A stretch of 64,000 nt of DNA from Solwaraspora sp. WMMD792 (GCF_029626105.1 NZ_JARUBH010000009.1:4402001-4466000), one strand, 5' to 3'; counted from the stretch's first letter, positions 43,502 to 53,336 are shown. Translations and numbers: made by a program. Notes: generated by a model not told the origin, from the sequence alone.

Positions 43502-44575
43502 GTGATCAACCGTCTCGCGGACCAGGCCAAGGGCCTGGTCCGGTCCCGCCTTACGGCGGCAGAGCTCAACCGGCGGCAGGTCCCGACCTTCCGGACCACC
43601 GACGTACGGACCGGCACACCGACCGTCTACTACCTCGCGCCGGACAACCCGCGGCCCAGCGGCGGGGTACGGGTCATCTATCGCCATGTCGACCTGCTCA
43701 ACGACATAGGCATCCGGGCGTACGTCATGCACAAGGACCCGGCCTTCCGCTGCACCTGGTTCACCAACCAGACACCCGTCGTCGCAGCCACGAACGCCAC
43801 CCTCGGCCCGACCGACATCCTCGTCGTCCCCGAGTGGTACGGACCCGGGCTGAGCGCGATCCCGCGCGGGCCACGCCTCGTGGTGTTCAACCAACGGGCG
43901 TACGACACCTTCGACCACATCCCGTACCCGGATACCCGCCCCGGTGCGCCCTACGCCGACCTGCCCGGGATGACCGCGCTGCTGGCCGTCTCGCACGACA
44001 ACGTCGAACTGCTCAGCCACGCCTTCCCGGACATCCCGGTCCGGTTGACCCGCAACGTGGTCGACCCCGACGTGTTCGCTTTCGGCAGCTGGCCCCGGCG
44101 ACGGCACATCGCGTACGTCGGGCACCGGCGGGCCGACGAACGCGACCAGTTGCTGCACATCCTGCGGTCCCGCCGGGTGCTGGACGGCTGGGAGGTCACC
44201 CGGATAGCCGGACGCACCGAGGAACAGACCGCGGAGATCATGCGCGACTGCGCCGTATTCCTGAGCTTCAGCGACCGGGAGGGGTTCGGCATGCCGCCGG
44301 CCGAGGCGATGTCCTGCGGCGCGTACGTGGTCGGCTACCCCGGCCTGGCCGGCCGCGAGTTCTTCGACCCGGCCCACTGTGCGCCGGTACCCGACGGTGA
44401 CCTGCTGGCCTTCGCCCGCGCCGTCGAGCAGACCTGCGCCGCCTGGGCCAGTGAGCCGGAAACCCTGGCCAAGCGGGCGGCGGCCGCCTCGGCGGCGATT
44501 CGCGACCGTTACACCGTCGCCGGCCTGCGCGACGACCTGACCGCCTTCTACCGCCCGCTGCTGACCCCCGGCTGA
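43502..44575 (+). CDS. Glycosyltransferase, family 4-like (GT-B)
   Basis: 357 residues from GTG 43502. GT-B elements: SGGVRVIYRHVDLLNDIG near 55 (first domain) and the C-terminal donor site CAVFLSFSDREGFGMPPAEAMSCGAYVVGY with the E-x7-E pair. The family transfers sugars with retention from nucleotide donors. The first 30 residues are Arg/Gln-rich. It stands alone between the convergent GH-like gene and the GT2, with a GT-rich promoter region of about 235 bases upstream shared with the GH-like gene. Confidence 0.88.
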   Translation: MINRLADQAKGLVRSRLTAAELNRRQVPTFRTTDVRTGTPTVYYLAPDNPRPSGGVRVIYRHVDLLNDIGIRAYVMHKDPAFRCTWFTNQTPVVAATNATLGPTDILVVPEWYGPGLSAIPRGPRLVVFNQRAYDTFDHIPYPDTRPGAPYADLPGMTALLAVSHDNVELLSHAFPDIPVRLTRNVVDPDVFAFGSWPRRRHIAYVGHRRADERDQLLHILRSRRVLDGWEVTRIAGRTEEQTAEIMRDCAVFLSFSDREGFGMPPAEAMSCGAYVVGYPGLAGREFFDPAHCAPVPDGDLLAFARAVEQTCAAWASEPETLAKRAAAASAAIRDRYTVAGLRDDLTAFYRPLLTPG

Positions 44576-44653
44576 CCGGCCCGCACGGCCCGCCCCGCCG
44601 ATCCCCCGCCGGTCCCCCGCCCGGCGCCGGGGCCGCACCGGCCCGCACGGTCG

Positions 44654-45769
44654 TCAGATGCCGTGCCGGGTCCAGGTGCGGTAACGGGCGTCGTTGCGCA
44701 GTCGACGCTGCACCACGCTGGCGGCGAAGCCCGGCATCAGCGGGGCGAACCGTGGACCGACCGCCCGGCGCCGCTGCAGCCCGGCCCAGTGCGGCAACTG
44801 CTCCGCGGCCGGATACGTCTCCCGGGCGAACTCCACGTACCACTCGACCGGCTCGCGGTCGGTCAGCCGCCGGTCGTAGGCGTGACAGGCCGATTCGAGA
44901 GCCTCGGTGGCCAACGCCCGACGGGCCAGGTCGTGCAGCTCCCGGGCCCGGGGCAAGCTGCCACCGGGACCGTCGAACAGCACGTCGAAGGCGGTCCGCC
45001 GCTCGATCAGGTCGGTCCGCCGGCCGGACGCGGCGGTGACGCTGACGCTGGCCGCGTGTTCCCGGTGCCAGGCCTGGTCGACGCCGTCGACGTGACCGAC
45101 ATCGGAAACCGCCGCCACCCGCATCCAGGCCTCCATGTCGCAGGCGTAGCGCATCCGGCTGTCCCACGGGCCGACCTCGGCGTAGACGCTGGCCCGGACC
45201 ACCGCCTCGGGAGTGGTGATGCAGTTGACGCCCAACCGGCACCGCTGCGCGATCCAGTCCTCGCCGGACCAGATCGTCCAACCGGTGACCTCGGACCGGA
45301 ACTCGGTCGGCACCGCCCCGTGGAAGTGCACCGGATGGCCGTACACCAGACCGACCTCGGGGAACTCGTCGAACAGCCGCATCGCGCGGGTCAGCGCCCC
45401 CGGGGTCAGCAGGTCGTCCGCGTCGAGCCGGACGACGAACTCCCCCGTCGCCACCGCCAACCCGTCGTTGAACGCCACGCAGGGCCCGTGGTTGGTCTCG
45501 TTGTGCACCACGACCAGCCGAGGTTCGTCGGCCCGGAGGGTGGTCAGCACCTGCCGGGTGTCGTCGGTGGAGCAGTCGTCCACGACGACCACCTCGACCT
45601 CGACGCCCTGCTGGGAGAGCGCGCTGCCGATGCTCGACGGCAGGAACCGCCCGTAGTTGTAGCTCGGGATGATCACCGACACCCGTGGCGTACGGGCCGG
45701 ATCACCGGCCGGGACCGGTGCCGGCACCCGGGTGCGGGGCAGCAGCGCGCGGCGGGCTGGCAGAGACAC
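44654..45769 (-). CDS. Glycosyltransferase family 2
   Basis: 371 residues. GTG 45769 is used because AAAGAGG lies 6 bases before it; GTG 45775 would overlap that site. GT-A fold starting VSVIIPSYNYGRFLPSSI, with VVVDDCSTDD (first Asp pair) and RLDADDLL (the DxD). The C-terminal 150 residues (AWHREHAASVSV etc.) belong to the usual acceptor region. Leftward, about 11 bases after the flippase stop, so probably cotranscribed with flippase and GT4. Confidence 0.9.
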   Translation of the reverse strand: MSLPARRALLPRTRVPAPVPAGDPARTPRVSVIIPSYNYGRFLPSSIGSALSQQGVEVEVVVVDDCSTDDTRQVLTTLRADEPRLVVVHNETNHGPCVAFNDGLAVATGEFVVRLDADDLLTPGALTRAMRLFDEFPEVGLVYGHPVHFHGAVPTEFRSEVTGWTIWSGEDWIAQRCRLGVNCITTPEAVVRASVYAEVGPWDSRMRYACDMEAWMRVAAVSDVGHVDGVDQAWHREHAASVSVTAASGRRTDLIERRTAFDVLFDGPGGSLPRARELHDLARRALATEALESACHAYDRRLTDREPVEWYVEFARETYPAAEQLPHWAGLQRRRAVGPRFAPLMPGFAASVVQRRLRNDARYRTWTRHGI

Positions 45770-45780
45770 GGACACCTCTT

Positions 45781-47358
45781 TCAGGGTCGGACCGCCGTGG
45801 CGAGCGGCGTCGTCGGGGCAGGCGGCACCGGCGGGGGCGGACCGGTGGCCGGGCCGCCGTCACTCGATCCACGGTCGTCTGGCTCGCCGCCGCCCGGCTG
45901 GTCGGCCACCTGGTCGGCGACCTGGCCGGCCGCCTTGAGGTCCCGCAGCCGGCGCCGCAGCCAGGGCAGCAACGGCCCGGCGAACGCCACGGTCATCACG
46001 GCACCGCCGGCCAGCAACTGCCACAGCGTGCCCGGCACGGTACGCACCACCAGCAGGCCGAGCGCCACCGCAGGCACCGCCACGGCCAGCGGCAGCACCA
46101 GCGCGCCGGCCAACGCCCGCAGCCGGACCCCGTGCCGACGCAGCGCGAACGCGTACATCGGCAGGATGATCAGCGCGCAGACCAGCGCATGCCCGAACCC
46201 GGCACCGACCAGGCCGTACCAGCGCACGCCGAAGATCACTGCGGGGAAGAGCGCGACCAGCCAGACCACCTGGGCGACGAACAACGCCCGGCTCGCGCCG
46301 ACCGCGATGAGGTAGGTCGCCACCAGGTCGAACAGCACTCGGAACGCCCCGAAGAAGGCCAGACCGGCCAACGCGTCGGCCGCCATCGACCAGCGTTGGC
46401 CGTACAGCAACGGCACCACGACACTGGCCAACCCGGACAGCAGTACGCCGACGAGCAGCGCGACGGTCCAGGTCAACGCGGCGGCCGAGACGAATCCGGC
46501 GGCCTTACGCCGGGGGTCGGTCACGGTGGCGAAGGCCGGCAGCGCCACCGCCCGGATCGCCACCCCGAGGGCGCTCATCGGCCACGTGGAGATGTTGAAC
46601 GCCAGGGTGTAGAGGCCGAGCATCACCGTTCCGGCGGTGGCGCCGACGGTCAGGTGACCGACGTTCATCACCACCCAGGACAGTACGTTGGCGCCGGCCA
46701 ATGGCACGCCGAACCGGATCAGGCTGTGGGCCACCGCCGAGTCGAACCCGAACGTCGGCCGGGACCGGGTCAGCACGAACTGCAGTACGGTCACCATCGA
46801 CTGGGCGACCACCCGGGAGATCGCCAGCGACATCGCCCCGAACCCGAGCAGCACCAGGGCGACCGTGACCGTGGTGCTCACCACCAGGCTGGCACCGTCG
46901 AGGCCGAGCTGGGCCCGTTGCCGGAACTCCCGCTGCATGACCGCGTACGGCACCACCGACAGGCCGCTGAGCACCAGGGTCAACGACATCACCTGCACCA
47001 CCGGGGTGGCCTGCGGGCTGTCCATCGCCGCCGACACCGGCCCGGCGGCCAGCGACATCGCACCGGCCAGGCCCAGGCTGGTCAGCAACGAGATGGTGGT
47101 GACGGTGCCGGCGCGGCCCTGCACCCCGTGCCGGATGATGTCCGCGCTCATCCCGAGGTCGGCCAGGGACATCACGATGGTCTGCACGGTCAGGGCGACC
47201 GCGAAGACACCGAACTCCTCCGGCGCGAGCAGCCGGGCCAGCAGGACGCCGACGCCGAGGCTGCCGATCCGCAGGGCGATGCTGTTCAGGGTGCTCCACG
47301 CGAGGGCGCGCTTGACCCGGGCACCGAGCGGGGCCGGTGCGGCTGCGTCAGCTGTCAC
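45781..47358 (-). CDS. Polysaccharide flippase (Wzx/PST-MATE family)
   Basis: 525 residues from GTG 47358 with GGGAG upstream. About fourteen hydrophobic spans, the first at ALAWSTLNSIALRIGSLGVGVLLARLL with the family's LLAPEEFGVFAVALT motif. It flips undecaprenyl-linked repeat units to the outer face. The tail (about 480-525) is Pro/Gly-rich and charged. It overlaps the upstream GT4 by 11 bases. With the polymerase at 53613-54983 and the chain-length protein at 55003-56223 it completes a Wzx/Wzy/Wzz set. Confidence 0.92.
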   Translation of the reverse strand: MTADAAAPAPLGARVKRALAWSTLNSIALRIGSLGVGVLLARLLAPEEFGVFAVALTVQTIVMSLADLGMSADIIRHGVQGRAGTVTTISLLTSLGLAGAMSLAAGPVSAAMDSPQATPVVQVMSLTLVLSGLSVVPYAVMQREFRQRAQLGLDGASLVVSTTVTVALVLLGFGAMSLAISRVVAQSMVTVLQFVLTRSRPTFGFDSAVAHSLIRFGVPLAGANVLSWVVMNVGHLTVGATAGTVMLGLYTLAFNISTWPMSALGVAIRAVALPAFATVTDPRRKAAGFVSAAALTWTVALLVGVLLSGLASVVVPLLYGQRWSMAADALAGLAFFGAFRVLFDLVATYLIAVGASRALFVAQVVWLVALFPAVIFGVRWYGLVGAGFGHALVCALIILPMYAFALRRHGVRLRALAGALVLPLAVAVPAVALGLLVVRTVPGTLWQLLAGGAVMTVAFAGPLLPWLRRRLRDLKAAGQVADQVADQPGGGEPDDRGSSDGGPATGPPPPVPPAPTTPLATAVRP

Positions 47359-48562
47359 TACCGCTCCCGGCCGCGGTCCGCCCGGCGGCGAACCGCTGTC
47401 GGGCCAGACTCGCCTTGAAGTTGAGCAGATGGGCGGTCGGATGGGCCATGGCTCCGGCCCGGCGCGGCAGGTTCAGCCGTTGCTCCACGGCGCGGGCGTA
47501 GATGTCCGTCTGCCGCCGGCCGGCGGCCTGCAGACTGAACCGCTCGACGACGGTACGGCGGCCGAACTCGCCCAGCTCGGTCCGCTGCCGCGGGTCGGTG
47601 GTGCCGAGTTCGGTGAGCGCGGCGGCGACCCGGCCGGTGCCGTCGGTGCCGTCGCCGAGACCGTAGAACCCCTGGTCGAGAAAGACCGGCAGGGTCTGCG
47701 GGGTGAGCGGTAGCCAGAACCCCTGCTCGCCCTGCACGACGACCGGCTTGGCGAAGGCCATTGCCCGCAACGCCGACGACCCCATGCCGATGACGATGTC
47801 GGCGGCGGCGTACGCGTCGTGCGGGTCGAGCATCGCGCCGGTGAGGGTGACCACCTCTGCGCCCCGCTCGGCGTTGGCCTTGTCGGCCGCCTGCTGGATC
47901 TCGGCGCGGGCCTCGCCGTCGCCGACGATCAGCAGCCGCATCCGCAGCGCCGGGTCGATGCCGATCATCGCCCGGGTCGCGGCGAGCAGTCCTTCGAGTT
48001 TGAGTGCCGCCGCCAACCGGGACACCGACACCACGGCGATCTCGTCGGCGGCGATGCCGAGGGCACGCCGGGCCGGCCCGGGATCGGTGACCGGGGCGTT
48101 GGCGTCGGTGTCGATGGGCGGTTCGATGACGTGCACCTCGGTCCGGTGCGGGCGTTCCTGGGCGGCGATCTGCTCGGTGCCGACGATCAGCGGCAGGTGC
48201 CGGGGCACCCAGGCCGGGACCTCCATGGAGAGCACGGTGACCACGAGCGGCACCCCCTGGCGCAGGTACGCGCCGTAGGCTGCCTCCAGGCTGGGTGCCC
48301 ACTCGTAGGCGTGCACCAGGTCGATGCGGCGGTGCCGGACGACGTCGGCGATGGCGGCGACGTTGCGCGGTGACGGCGCCTCGCCCTTCGGCGGTGCCTG
48401 GACGAACTCCAGGCCCCACTCGTCGACCATGCTCCGCAGCTCGCCGTCCGGACCGTAGATGATCACCTCGTGCCCGAGCCCGGCCACTGTCGCCGCGATC
48501 TCGATGGCGTTGATCTGGCTCCCGCCGATCTCCATCGTGTGCAGGCAAGTGAGGATACGCAC
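47348..48562 (-). CDS. Glycosyltransferase family 4
   Basis: 404 residues. N-terminal TCLHTMEIGGSQINAIEIAATVAGLGHEV is the GT4 acceptor-domain start; C-terminal donor site VSVSRLAAALKLEGLLAA and AYAAADIVIGMGSSALRAMAFAKPVVV are clear GT-B signatures, though the usual ExxxxxxxE is GxxSSxxRAMA-like. Starts at ATG 48562, soon after a strong hairpin. AAAGGGAC upstream is its ribosome site. It begins the leftward GT4-flippase-GT2 group. Confidence 0.88.
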   Translation of the reverse strand: MRILTCLHTMEIGGSQINAIEIAATVAGLGHEVIIYGPDGELRSMVDEWGLEFVQAPPKGEAPSPRNVAAIADVVRHRRIDLVHAYEWAPSLEAAYGAYLRQGVPLVVTVLSMEVPAWVPRHLPLIVGTEQIAAQERPHRTEVHVIEPPIDTDANAPVTDPGPARRALGIAADEIAVVSVSRLAAALKLEGLLAATRAMIGIDPALRMRLLIVGDGEARAEIQQAADKANAERGAEVVTLTGAMLDPHDAYAAADIVIGMGSSALRAMAFAKPVVVQGEQGFWLPLTPQTLPVFLDQGFYGLGDGTDGTGRVAAALTELGTTDPRQRTELGEFGRRTVVERFSLQAAGRRQTDIYARAVEQRLNLPRRAGAMAHPTAHLLNFKASLARQRFAAGRTAAGSGSDS

Positions 48563-48575
48563 CTAGTGTCCCTTT

Positions 48576-48626
48576 CAGTCGCGGCGAAGCCGCCCTGCCG
48601 ATGATTCAACGGCTTCGCCGCGACTG
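48576..48626 (-). terminator. Perfect 17-bp inverted repeat between DUF4082 protein and GT4
   Basis: CAGTCGCGGCGAAGCCG (48576-48592) and its exact complement CGGCTTCGCCGCGACTG (48610-48626) flank a 17-base loop. It begins 3 bases after the stop of the 1568-residue gene and ends 13 bases before the GT4 start. Probably a terminator or attenuator separating a long exported-protein transcript from the GT4 group. Confidence 0.7.
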
Positions 48627-48629
48627 CCC

Positions 48630-51600
48630 TCAAGAGTTAGGCGTGAACACGACATCTACCCAGTAGTTGTGGTTGACCGAGTGGCCGGGGAACACCCAGC
48701 CGTACGGGTCGTAGTGGTAGACGCCCCCGCCGACCAGCACGTGCAGCGGCGCCCGGTCCAGTTCGGTCTCGGCGAACTGGTTGGCCGTCACCGCGTACTG
48801 GCCGACCGATGTGTGGTATGAGGCCACATAGGTGGTGTTCGCGAGAATGGGCACCGGCTGGTCGAAGGTGACCGTCTGCCAGCCGGACTCCGTTTCGTCG
48901 GTGAACACCGCCGTGGCCAGCCGGACACCGTCCGCCGTCCAGAGCGAGCCACGGTGCGTGCCGGTGTTGGCCGGCCCCTTGTAGAACCGGACGCCGGTGA
49001 CCTGGCCGGCGACGTCGGCGCGGAACCGCACCCCCACCTCGACCGCGTCCTGGTCGGCCCAGTTCACCGCGGCGGGCACGTCCTGCGGGCCGAAGATGCT
49101 GACCGGCGGCGCCGACGGTTCGGTGGGGCTCGGGGTCGGCTCGGGGCTCGGCGACGGCGACCCGGTCGGGGTCGGCGACCCGGTCGGACTCGGCGCGGTC
49201 GACGGCGACGGCGACGTGCCGGGAGTCGGCGACGGGCTGGTGGTCGGCGTCGGGTCGGGGTCGGCGTCGCCGGCACCGGGGACGTAGAGCGGGTCGACCC
49301 AGTAGTTCGCCGAGTTGTACGTCCCGGTGGGGAACCCACCGCCCGAGCCGTACCGGTAGACCCCGTTGTCCCCCGCCGGGGCGCTCAACTGACCACGGCT
49401 GTAGCCGGAGCCGAAGAAACCGCCATCGAACGCGTAGTTACCGTTCGGCGCATAATATGACAACACGTACGTCGTACCCGCCGACACCGCCACCGGCGCA
49501 GCGAACGCCGCCGACTGCCAACCCGTACCGCCACCCTCCGGGAACGTCACCTCCGCCAGCGGCGCACCACCACCGACCGGCCACAACCGGCCGACCTGAC
49601 TACCGGTGTTCCCAGGCCCACGGTAGAACCGCATCCCGACCACCTCACCGTCCACCGACGGGGTGAACTTGACGCCCACCTCCACCGGGTCGCTCTCGCC
49701 GACCGAGGACTGCTGCGGAACCGCGTCCGGCTCGAACAGGGTCACCACCTCGTCGCCGTAGGTCGTGGTGAACGACCAGGTGTACGGCTGCGCCATCGTC
49801 GTCCCGTCGCTGCTGGCCCGTACCGATGCGGTGTAGGTGTGCAGCGATCGCAGCGGGGTGTCCGGGGTGAACGTGGCGAGTCGGGTCGCGCCGTCGTAGG
49901 CGACCGCGCCGGCGACCGGCTCGGCCGCCGCGTCGACCAGCTGGAACTCCAGCGACGACTCGTCGATGTCGGTGTCGAAGAGCGCGGAGGCCACCGCCTC
50001 GGCCGCCACGCCGGTCGCCCCGGGCGTCGGTACGGTCGCGGTGACCGCCGGTCCGCTCTCGTCCGGCCGGCCGGACGGCGACGGGGAGGGCGACGGGGAC
50101 GAGAGCGTACCGGTCGGCAGGAAGTACGGGTCGATCCAGTAGTTCGCCGAACCGTACGTGTCGGTCGGGAATCCGCCCCCGGAGCCGTACTGGTAGACAC
50201 CGTTGTCACCGGCCGGCGCACTCAACGGACCCCGCACGTACTCCGAATCGAAGAACCCGACATCGAACGCGTAGTTACCGTTCGGCGCATAATATGACAA
50301 CACGTACGTCGTACCCGCCGACACCGCCACCGGCGCAGCGAACGCCGCCGACTGCCAACCCGTACCGCCACCCTCCGGGAACGTCACCTCCGCCAGCGGC
50401 GCACCACCACCGACCGGCCACAACCGGCCGACCTGACTACCGGTGTTCCCAGGCCCACGGTAGAACCGCATCCCGACCACCTCACCGTCCACCGACGGGG
50501 TGAACTTGACGCCCACCTCCACCGGCAGGCTCTCGCCGGACGCGGTGGTCTGCGGGGTGGCCCCGGTCTCGAACAGGGTCACCACCTGATCGGAGAAGGT
50601 CGAGGTGAACGACCACGAGTACGGCGCATTCATCGGCACGTCGGCCTCGTCGCGCGCGGTCACCGTCGCGGTGTAGGCGGTCTGCTCGGTCAGCGGCACC
50701 GCCGGGGTGAAGGTAGCCCGCCGGGCCGCACCGTCGTAACTGACGGCGCCCGGCACCGGCTCGTCGGCCGGGCCGACCAGTGTGAAGTCGATGGTGGTCT
50801 CGTCGACCGGCTTGCTGAACACGATCGACGGGGTCACGTCCGCCGGCACGTTCGCCGCGTCCGCGATCGGCACCGTCGACGACACCGTGGGCGGCGCGTC
50901 GTCGGCGGTCACGAAGGTCACGTCGGCGTAGTAGTTGGTTGAACCCCACGAGTTGTTCGGGAAGCCGGGCCCGTCCTCCCGGTAGACGCCGTTGCCCACC
51001 GTGCCTTCGGTAGCGGGCGCCAGCAGCGGACCCGAGACGTGGTCGGCCAGGAAGTAGCCGCCGTCGCTGGCGTACCGCCCTTCCGGCGCGAAGTAGGAGA
51101 CCACGTAGCTGGTGCCGGCGGAGACCGGGACCGGGGTCGGCAGGCTCACCTGCTGCCAGCCGGTCTCGGTCTCGTCGGTGAACACCGCCGTGGCCAGCAC
51201 CGAACCGCCGTTGGTCCAGAGCGTGCCGCGATGCTCGCCACCGTTGCCCTCGCCCTTGTAGAAGCGCAGGCCGGTGATCAGACCGTCGATCTGGGGGGTG
51301 AACCGCACGCCGACCTCGACCGCCGGCTGGGTGCTCAGTGGCTCGCCGTCCGCTCTACCGTTGTCGGTCTCGACGAACGCCGGGGTGTCCGGCACCGCCT
51401 GGCCGAACAGCGAGTACGGCCCGGAGACCGACAGGGCGACCGGATCGGACGGGGCACCGAGGTTGCCGCTGTCGTCTACTGCCCGCGCCAGCACCACCTG
51501 GGTGGCGATGTCGGTGGGCAGGAACTCGTACGTCCAGGTATGTGTGCCGGTGGTGGCCGGGTGCCAGGTGCCGCCGCCGTCGGTGGAGACCTCGACGCCG

Positions 51601-53336
51601 GCGACCAGCCCGCCGCCGGCGTCGGAGGCGGTGCCGGTGACCGTGACCGGCGCGCCGTGGGCCACGGAGCTGCCGTCGGTCGGTCCGGTGATCGTCGCGG
51701 TGGGTGCCAGCACGTCGGCGGACTGGCTGGTCACCACGATGCCGCTCATCGGCGTGGTCGGCGCCGCGCCCATGTCAGCGAAGAGGTTGACCGTGGCCTG
51801 CTGGATCGCGTCGTCGGCGGGCGCACCCGAGCCACCGTCGTGGTAGGCGTCGAGCCCCCACGCCCACTGGATGGTGCCGGCCCCGAAGACCAACGCACCG
51901 CTCGGTGCCCGGTACATGGTCATGTGGTGGGTGGTGTCCCCCGGCTTGTTCTCCGGGCCGTAACCGACCAGGTATTCAGGGGTATGGCCGGTGGTGGTGG
52001 AGAGCCGGAAGGTGCCGGCCGGTCGGAAGCCGTTGTCCAGGTCCTCGTTGGACTCGTAGCCGACGGTGTGCGGCGCCAGAGTGGCGGTCTGGCCCGGAGC
52101 CAGCTCGGCCACGCCGGTGTGCCGCCAGAACCGCAGCCTGCCCTGCTCGGCGGGGACCTGCATGGCCAGGTCGGTGTTGTTGGCCATGTAGAGGTTGCCG
52201 ACCAGCGCGTTCTCCGGCTCGCGCACCTCGCCGGTCGGGAAGCGTGGGTCACGCCACACGCCGGTCCACTCGTCCGACGGGTCGATCCGCGCGTTGTTCC
52301 AGGTCTCCTTGTAGCAGACCAGGGTGCGGTACGGCGTACCGTCACCGTCGACGCTGTCCTCCCAGCGGACCTTCCAGTAGACCTCGTTGCCGGTGAAGAA
52401 CGCCAGGTGCACTCCTGCGTCGCGGGCCGCCTCGACGTTGGCCCGCTGCTGCGGGGACCAGTACTCGTCGTGCCCGACGGAGACGTACACCCCGTGGTTG
52501 AGCAGCAGTTCACCGCGGACGTCCGCGTCGAGCCCGCTGATGTAGCTGACGTCGTATCCGTTGCGCTCCAGGAAGCGGATCATCGGATACTCGTTGGCGA
52601 AGAGGAAGTCGCGCCCCTGCTGAGCGCCGCGGGTGGCGAACGGCCGGTTGTAGCTCAGCTTGTAGGCGCGGTACGCCGGACCTTCGCCCCAGTAGAAGTC
52701 CGCTCCGCCGTAGCGGTTGTACGCCTGCCAGGTGGTGTCGGAGGTCTGGAACACCAGCTGCGAGGTGCTGGTGTCGTCTCGCACGATGAACGGGATATGG
52801 CTGTCACCGCCGGTGTCCGAGCGGATGAGTCGGGCGATGTAGACCCCGGAGACGGCGTCGGCCGGCACGTCCCAGGTAGCGCCGACCTGCCAGGTACCGC
52901 AGTCGAAGATCTGGTTGTCGGTGGCGCGCACGCAGTCCGCGTCGGTGTTGGCCGCCAACGGCAGGCTCGGGGTCAGCGTGGCCCACTCCCGTGCGCCGTC
53001 GCCGCCGTACCAGCCGAGCCGGTAGACCTTGATCGTGTACGCGGACGCCTCGGTGCGCACCTTGAAGCCGATTTGTTCCCCTACGTTCACGCTTATCGAG
53101 GTCGCAAAGCCCTGGATCGTGGGATCGCCGACACCGGAAATGTCCCACACCGAACTCGGCGTTCCCGACTTGCTGTTCTCACAGGCAATCACGTTGACCG
53201 GAGGTGCGCACGGATCAGTGGATGCGGATGCCGCTGGCATCGCGATCATCAGGGTCGCCATCATGACGATGGCGGTCGCGACGGCGGCGAAGTGCCGACT
53301 GCCACGATCAACAAATCTAAATACGCCCGCCCTCAC
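48630..53336 (-). CDS. Giant secreted protein: DMF-beta-like domain, Ig-like domains and four DUF4082 modules
   Basis: 1568 residues; GTG 53336 with AAGGGAC 6 bases upstream. Signal peptide 1-39 (cleavage near ASAS-TD). Then an N,N-dimethylformamidase beta-subunit-like domain (about 62-525; VGHDEYWSPQQR, FFTGNEVYWKVRWE, THHMTMYRAPSGALVFGAGTIQWAWGLD), an Ig-like domain (539-638) and DUF4082 modules at about 640-810, 920-1074, 1199-1352 and 1409-1568. Big_5-type domains (812-918, 1096-1195) and Pro/Ser/Thr linkers separate them. DUF4082 is a carbohydrate-binding-like beta-sandwich by family annotation. Modules 2 and 3 share a 265-bp identical stretch. Likely cell-surface or secreted glycan-associated protein. 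Enzyme function of the first domain is unproven. Confidence 0.82.
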   Translation of the reverse strand: MRAGVFRFVDRGSRHFAAVATAIVMMATLMIAMPAASASTDPCAPPVNVIACENSKSGTPSSVWDISGVGDPTIQGFATSISVNVGEQIGFKVRTEASAYTIKVYRLGWYGGDGAREWATLTPSLPLAANTDADCVRATDNQIFDCGTWQVGATWDVPADAVSGVYIARLIRSDTGGDSHIPFIVRDDTSTSQLVFQTSDTTWQAYNRYGGADFYWGEGPAYRAYKLSYNRPFATRGAQQGRDFLFANEYPMIRFLERNGYDVSYISGLDADVRGELLLNHGVYVSVGHDEYWSPQQRANVEAARDAGVHLAFFTGNEVYWKVRWEDSVDGDGTPYRTLVCYKETWNNARIDPSDEWTGVWRDPRFPTGEVREPENALVGNLYMANNTDLAMQVPAEQGRLRFWRHTGVAELAPGQTATLAPHTVGYESNEDLDNGFRPAGTFRLSTTTGHTPEYLVGYGPENKPGDTTHHMTMYRAPSGALVFGAGTIQWAWGLDAYHDGGSGAPADDAIQQATVNLFADMGAAPTTPMSGIVVTSQSADVLAPTATITGPTDGSSVAHGAPVTVTGTASDAGGGLVAGVEVSTDGGGTWHPATTGTHTWTYEFLPTDIATQVVLARAVDDSGNLGAPSDPVALSVSGPYSLFGQAVPDTPAFVETDNGRADGEPLSTQPAVEVGVRFTPQIDGLITGLRFYKGEGNGGEHRGTLWTNGGSVLATAVFTDETETGWQQVSLPTPVPVSAGTSYVVSYFAPEGRYASDGGYFLADHVSGPLLAPATEGTVGNGVYREDGPGFPNNSWGSTNYYADVTFVTADDAPPTVSSTVPIADAANVPADVTPSIVFSKPVDETTIDFTLVGPADEPVPGAVSYDGAARRATFTPAVPLTEQTAYTATVTARDEADVPMNAPYSWSFTSTFSDQVVTLFETGATPQTTASGESLPVEVGVKFTPSVDGEVVGMRFYRGPGNTGSQVGRLWPVGGGAPLAEVTFPEGGGTGWQSAAFAAPVAVSAGTTYVLSYYAPNGNYAFDVGFFDSEYVRGPLSAPAGDNGVYQYGSGGGFPTDTYGSANYWIDPYFLPTGTLSSPSPSPSPSGRPDESGPAVTATVPTPGATGVAAEAVASALFDTDIDESSLEFQLVDAAAEPVAGAVAYDGATRLATFTPDTPLRSLHTYTASVRASSDGTTMAQPYTWSFTTTYGDEVVTLFEPDAVPQQSSVGESDPVEVGVKFTPSVDGEVVGMRFYRGPGNTGSQVGRLWPVGGGAPLAEVTFPEGGGTGWQSAAFAAPVAVSAGTTYVLSYYAPNGNYAFDGGFFGSGYSRGQLSAPAGDNGVYRYGSGGGFPTGTYNSANYWVDPLYVPGAGDADPDPTPTTSPSPTPGTSPSPSTAPSPTGSPTPTGSPSPSPEPTPSPTEPSAPPVSIFGPQDVPAAVNWADQDAVEVGVRFRADVAGQVTGVRFYKGPANTGTHRGSLWTADGVRLATAVFTDETESGWQTVTFDQPVPILANTTYVASYHTSVGQYAVTANQFAETELDRAPLHVLVGGGVYHYDPYGWVFPGHSVNHNYWVDVVFTPNS
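49424..49688. repeat. 265-bp perfect direct repeat, copy 1 (DUF4082 module 3)
   Basis: Identical base for base to 50261-50525, 837 bp away, inside one gene (about residues 1216-1304 of the giant protein). Flanking DUF4082 sequence differs, so the identity points to recent duplication or gene conversion. Confidence 0.95.
50261..50525. repeat. 265-bp perfect direct repeat, copy 2 (DUF4082 module 2)
   Basis: Second copy of the repeat at 49424-49688 (about residues 937-1025 of the giant protein). Recombination between copies would delete 837 bp, or 279 codons, in frame: one DUF4082 module plus one Big_5 module. Confidence 0.95.

Noticed and set aside
48954-49287. Rightward frames over the Pro/Ser linker region
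   Set aside because: They mirror the low-complexity linker of the giant protein.
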